Assembly (NCBI GenBank): GCA_016935595.1
Contig: JAFGQQ010000137.1
Location: forward strand, 1 to 19,474
Reading direction: 5' to 3'
DNA length: 19,474 nucleotides
Origin: Bacteroidales bacterium
Lineage (GTDB): Bacteria > Bacteroidota > Bacteroidia > Bacteroidales > UBA10428
In this document: positions 17,601 to 19,474 of the stretch, piece by piece
Layout of the letters: the number at the start of each line of letters is the position of its first letter
Position numbering within the stretch: the stretch's first letter is position 1
Notes under the pieces: generated by a model
Seen by the model: only the letters and a program-made list of their open reading frames with translations
Told to the model about the DNA's origin: nothing
Database searches by the model: none
Translations under genes and position numbers: made by a program

Positions 17601-18444
17601 TTTCATAGAAACAGGTTATGGTATTATTAGTCAGGCTGTTATCATTTTCAAAATAATGGGTAAAATTATCATTTAACCTGTTCCAATGATATATTCCTTT
17701 TCCTTCGGTGCCAATCCAGAAGTTGCCTTCCGAATCTTCAAAAAGGGTTTTGCCAAAAGTAATGGCCTTATCAAGTTTATTTTCGCCAGGAATTTTATAT
17801 TGCACAAATGAGTTATTTTTTGCATCATATTTTGATATGCCTTTACCATTTGTGCCAAACCAAATATCTCCGTAGCGGTCTTCAATTATCGAAAACACAT
17901 CATTATTGTTAAGAGATGATTCATCACCGGGTATATGGCTGAACCATGAAAATTTACCGTTTTCTGTATTGAATTTAAAAACACCATCTTCAAGAGTCCC
18001 TATCCAAAGGTTTCCATTGCTGTCCTGAAAAATACTTTTTATATAACATTTGCCTAAACTGGTTAACTCATCGGGTTTATAATATAATCGTGTAAAATTA
18101 TCTTTCTGATAATTATATTTGTTTATTCCTCCCTGGTGGGCACCTGCCCAAAGGTTACCTTTGTTATCAATATAAAGTTCCATAATACGGTTACCGCTAA
18201 TGGATGCCGAATCATCAGGGTTATATTTATAAACCGTAAAATTATAACCATCAAATTTGTTTAAACCATCATCCGTGCCAAACCATAAAAATCCGTATTT
18301 GTCCTGGGCTATTGCATTTACCGAACTGTTCGATAAGCCATCGACTGTTGATAAATGGTCAAACACAAGCTGGCATTGACTTTGATTGCCAAACAATGCA
18401 TTTGGGAGAAGAATTAAAATTGATATCAGGTATATTATCCTCAT
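14608..18444 (-). CDS. Hybrid two-component sensor kinase with 14 propeller repeats, ending in a receiver domain
   Basis: 1278 residues. A signal peptide (1-19) leads into a periplasmic region with 14 repeats of the Reg_prop type, seen as LWIGT/IWIGT-GGLNKFD units near 54, 99, 147, 195, 243, 287, 335, 383, 430, 478, 526, 574, 617 and 661: enough for two seven-bladed propellers. A Y_Y_Y domain (about 725-795, with YAYKLEGYDKEWIY) is followed by one membrane helix (802-824) and a long charged coiled coil (825-915). The kinase core has NLSHEIRTPMNAIIGF with His925, the N box NLLNNAFK (1043-1050), DTGIGIP (1074-1080) and GTGVGL (1104-1109). The receiver domain (1158-1275) has Glu1165/Asp1166, phospho-acceptor Asp1210, Thr1238 and Lys1260. 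It stops there, without the AraC-type helix-turn-helix of classical hybrid systems. Ligands are probably glycans by analogy; the output partner is unknown. Confidence 0.95.
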   Translation of the reverse strand: MRIIYLISILILLPNALFGNQSQCQLVFDHLSTVDGLSNSSVNAIAQDKYGFLWFGTDDGLNKFDGYNFTVYKYNPDDSASISGNRIMELYIDNKGNLWAGAHQGGINKYNYQKDNFTRLYYKPDELTSLGKCYIKSIFQDSNGNLWIGTLEDGVFKFNTENGKFSWFSHIPGDESSLNNNDVFSIIEDRYGDIWFGTNGKGISKYDAKNNSFVQYKIPGENKLDKAITFGKTLFEDSEGNFWIGTEGKGIYHWNRLNDNFTHYFENDNSLTNNTITCFYENGDQIWIGTDGGGLNSYDKNTGKFSYCKRNYFFPERLSSDAVLSIFKDKHNSIWIGTFGGGINVYHPNNMKYQFYSEKGGHPGGLSHSSVISIFEDSKGYIWVGTDGGGLNKFDPINHTFESYTHNKNKNSISSNVITAIFEDSKKNLWIGTYMQGLNLFDRKNNRFINFRHDINNPNSISHNNIWCIYETSEGKLLIGTFGAGIDIFDYNTKSFQNFRNIPSDETSLSHDNIIIIYEGRDKNIWIGTGTGGVNLFDIEKGTFKRYMHDPENPESISYNDIYDIYEDNNGNLWIATNHGLNLFNKITERFKSFTVEEGLPSNTIQNIIDDGQGYLWLSTGNGISKFEIASQKFTNFTGGNGIENNNFNYSASIMDRRGRIYFGGINGLIVFKPEELVSNQEIPEVVINKLVIFNKTAIPGKPGSPLVKPIYNTDEIKLKRKQNSFTLEFVAMNFINPMKNEYAYKLEGYDKEWIYTDASRRFATYSNLPGGSYYFKVKASNNDGIWNETGRTLKIIIIPPFYKTYIFYILVILIIALCVYLIVKSKVKQLERMNVLLDQKVKMRTVEIDNQKSEIEAQRDEIELQKQVLIDQKQKIEDQNKKLLKQREELENEVQERTKDLETAKLKAEESDNLKTAFLTNLSHEIRTPMNAIIGFSSLLADTEVTDEQRNEFINHINHNSITLLHMIDDIIDVSKIESNTIEINKNECSLNVILIDLYSTYINYKSEIGKAHIDFRLSNPFKNENIKLLTDSYRFRQIYANLLNNAFKYTNEGYIEFGVKKDGDRYVYFVKDTGIGIPEDKKAIIFDRFTKADDDTSHVFRGTGVGLTLSRKLASLLGGYLWVETEQQVGSTFYFTIPHIIEKSERAESLDMDWSDKTIIVAEDEDENYLLFLNILNKTNAQIFRAINGQEVIDLYQKNKNVDAIVMDLRMPVMDGFDAIEKIRKIDEKIPVIAVTAYAFSVDRENILNLGFNDLILKPLKSNIFISTLMKYLGTK

Positions 18445-18473
18445 CCAAATATTACTTGTATACCGGGCTAAGT

Positions 18474-18562
18474 GTTTATAAATAACAAAATTACTTATTT
18501 TTACTTGAATTTCATTATAAGGTTTTAAAAATAAACTTTATAATGATTAAGTTTATAAATAA
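18474..18562. repeat. GTTTATAAATAA direct repeats in the kinase/DUF262 divergent region
   Basis: The 12-base sequence GTTTATAAATAA occurs exactly at 18474-18485 and 18551-18562. A related half-site is inverted between them: ATAAACTT (18531-18538) pairs with AAGTTTAT (18549-18556) across a 10-base spacer. The first copy overlaps the predicted transcription start of the kinase. The arrangement could be an operator, but the bases are nearly all A and T, so chance is a real alternative. Confidence 0.3.
18486..18493 (-). promoter_or_regulatory. Candidate -7 promoter element for the sensor kinase gene
   Basis: The plus-strand bases CAAAATTA read TAATTTTG on the minus strand, an exact TAnnTTTG match. 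It lies about 42 bases before the ATG at 18444, giving a leader of roughly 35 bases. No clear TTG -33 element was found upstream on that strand. Confidence 0.4.
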
Positions 18563-18629
18563 ATATTTTTTAAAGCAATGTTTTATTATTATTTTACCAC
18601 AGGTTTTATGTATAAATAAAATACGATAT

Positions 18630-19474
18630 ATGGATAATAAAATTGAGATTGTAACAAACTGGACTTTAAATAAAATGATGACAGAACTGGAAAAGGGGCA
18701 TATAAAAATACCCCGTTTCCAGCGCGATTATATTTGGGAAAGGTCAAAAGTAATTAAATTATTCAATAGCATTTATTTACAGTATCCCATTGGTTCAATA
18801 TTTTTATGGTCGGCCCCGCCTAAGTATAAAAACTTTATCAGAAAAACTGAATATCTGTCAATTAATCCTTCAACTGACAAAGAAAAATGTGAGTTTATTA
18901 TTGATGGACAGCAGCGTATAGTATCGATTTATGCAACACTGCGAGGAAAAAAAATTGGGGATTCCGATTATTCAAGAATATGTTTTAATATGAAAAGAAA
19001 AGAATTCCTTGTTCCGCGTACAAAAAGCGAAAAATTTAATATACCTGTGTTTAATGCATTTGATGAAAATACGTTTACTGAGATTCTCGAAGATATAAAG
19101 AATTACGATTTGAAGCACAAAACAAAATATGCCGATAGCTGGGCTGAATTCCGGGAAAGCCTTATGAATTACCCTGTTAGTATTGTTAAAACAATTAATA
19201 ACGATCTTGATGATGTGGTTGAAATATTTGAACGGATTAACCAGGGGGGAAACAAACTAACATTGCTTGATTTGGTTCATGCTACTGTGCTTGATGATAA
19301 ATTTGATTTAAAAGACCGCATTGAAAAGCTTAATGCTCAGGCAAAAGTTAAAAAATCGGGAGGTTTGCCAAGCCGCGTTATTGTTAACTCACTTTCAATT
19401 AATGCATTTGGCAACTGTTCAGGCTCTTCACAATTACGTTTGTCATCGGATATTTGCCAAAAAATATGGAAACC
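18630..19474 (+). CDS. DUF262 (ParB/GmrSD-like) protein, C-terminus cut by window edge
   Basis: The open frame runs 281 codons from the ATG at 18630 into the right edge, with no stop. It carries the DUF262 signature: IPRFQRDYIWERSKV (27-41), IIDGQQRIVSIYATL (90-104) with the DGQQR motif, and VEIFERINQGGNKLTLLDL (197-215). This domain has a ParB/sulfiredoxin-related fold and forms the N-terminal part of type IV restriction enzymes such as GmrSD, as well as many uncharacterised proteins. Which class this is depends on the missing C-terminus, where a DUF1524/HNH nuclease would sit. An in-frame ATG at 18543 would add 29 hydrophobic and basic residues, but the family normally begins close to the 18630 start. 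No Shine-Dalgarno site is present. It is divergent from the sensor kinase. A defence role is possible but not shown. Confidence 0.88.
   Translation, partial: MDNKIEIVTNWTLNKMMTELEKGHIKIPRFQRDYIWERSKVIKLFNSIYLQYPIGSIFLWSAPPKYKNFIRKTEYLSINPSTDKEKCEFIIDGQQRIVSIYATLRGKKIGDSDYSRICFNMKRKEFLVPRTKSEKFNIPVFNAFDENTFTEILEDIKNYDLKHKTKYADSWAEFRESLMNYPVSIVKTINNDLDDVVEIFERINQGGNKLTLLDLVHATVLDDKFDLKDRIEKLNAQAKVKKSGGLPSRVIVNSLSINAFGNCSGSSQLRLSSDICQKIWK

Noticed and set aside
16440..18390. Regularly repeated sequence that might suggest a repeat array
   Set aside because: The periodicity of about 140 bases reflects the coding of propeller repeats in the sensor kinase, not a CRISPR or tandem DNA repeat.
18543..18629. 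29-residue N-terminal extension of the DUF262 protein from the in-frame ATG at 18543
   Set aside because: The DUF262 domain begins right after the 18630 start; the extension is AT-driven hydrophobic sequence lying in an inverted repeat. It cannot be fully excluded.

Overview
The window looks like chromosomal DNA from a Bacteroidota member, most likely Bacteroidales/Marinilabiliales-like. The reasons are: AT-rich sequence; almost no Shine-Dalgarno sites before start codons; several exact matches to the Bacteroidota -7 promoter element TAnnTTTG; a periplasmic beta-propeller (Reg_prop/Y_Y_Y) hybrid histidine kinase of the type typical of this phylum; a GH3 beta-glucosidase lipoprotein; and a C-terminally degenerate ComEC. 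Genus and species cannot be read from the sequence.

Layout. 1-1265 (minus, cut by the left edge): AGCS-family sodium:amino-acid symporter. 1266-1725: a 460-base gap with no convincing gene. 1726-4391 (minus): a HAD hydrolase of the beta-phosphoglucomutase family followed by a GH15 glucoamylase/trehalase-like enzyme. 4496-6991 (plus, divergent): a lipoprotein GH3 beta-glucosidase with an inserted PA14 domain. A candidate bidirectional terminator at 7055-7090 separates it from the minus-strand potassium uptake pair trkA-trkH (7090-9944). Next come comEC (10086-12185, minus), a good terminator at 12274-12296, and the def/ruvX pair (12312-13285, minus; ruvX starts with TTG). Divergent from ruvX is a secreted transglutaminase-like protein (13401-14567, plus). 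Convergent to that is a 1278-residue hybrid sensor kinase (14608-18444, minus). Divergent from the kinase, and cut by the right edge, is a DUF262 protein (18630-19474, plus).

How the genes fit together. The HAD/GH15 pair and the GH3 enzyme suggest alpha- and beta-glucoside use: GH15 presumably acts inside the cell (no signal peptide) and GH3 on the cell surface or in the periplasm. TrkA and TrkH form a regulated K+ uptake system. Def and RuvX are housekeeping proteins for nascent-protein and rRNA maturation, and ComEC is the inner-membrane DNA uptake channel. The sensor kinase has two seven-bladed propellers' worth of repeats but ends after its receiver domain. It therefore lacks the AraC-type output of the classical one-protein hybrid two-component systems, and its downstream partner is not in the window.

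No tRNA, rRNA, CRISPR array, insertion sequence or prophage gene was recognised. Nothing here is clearly a new system. The entries most worth following are the incomplete DUF262 gene with its repeat-rich divergent promoter region, the output-less hybrid kinase, and the unassigned secreted transglutaminase-like protein.
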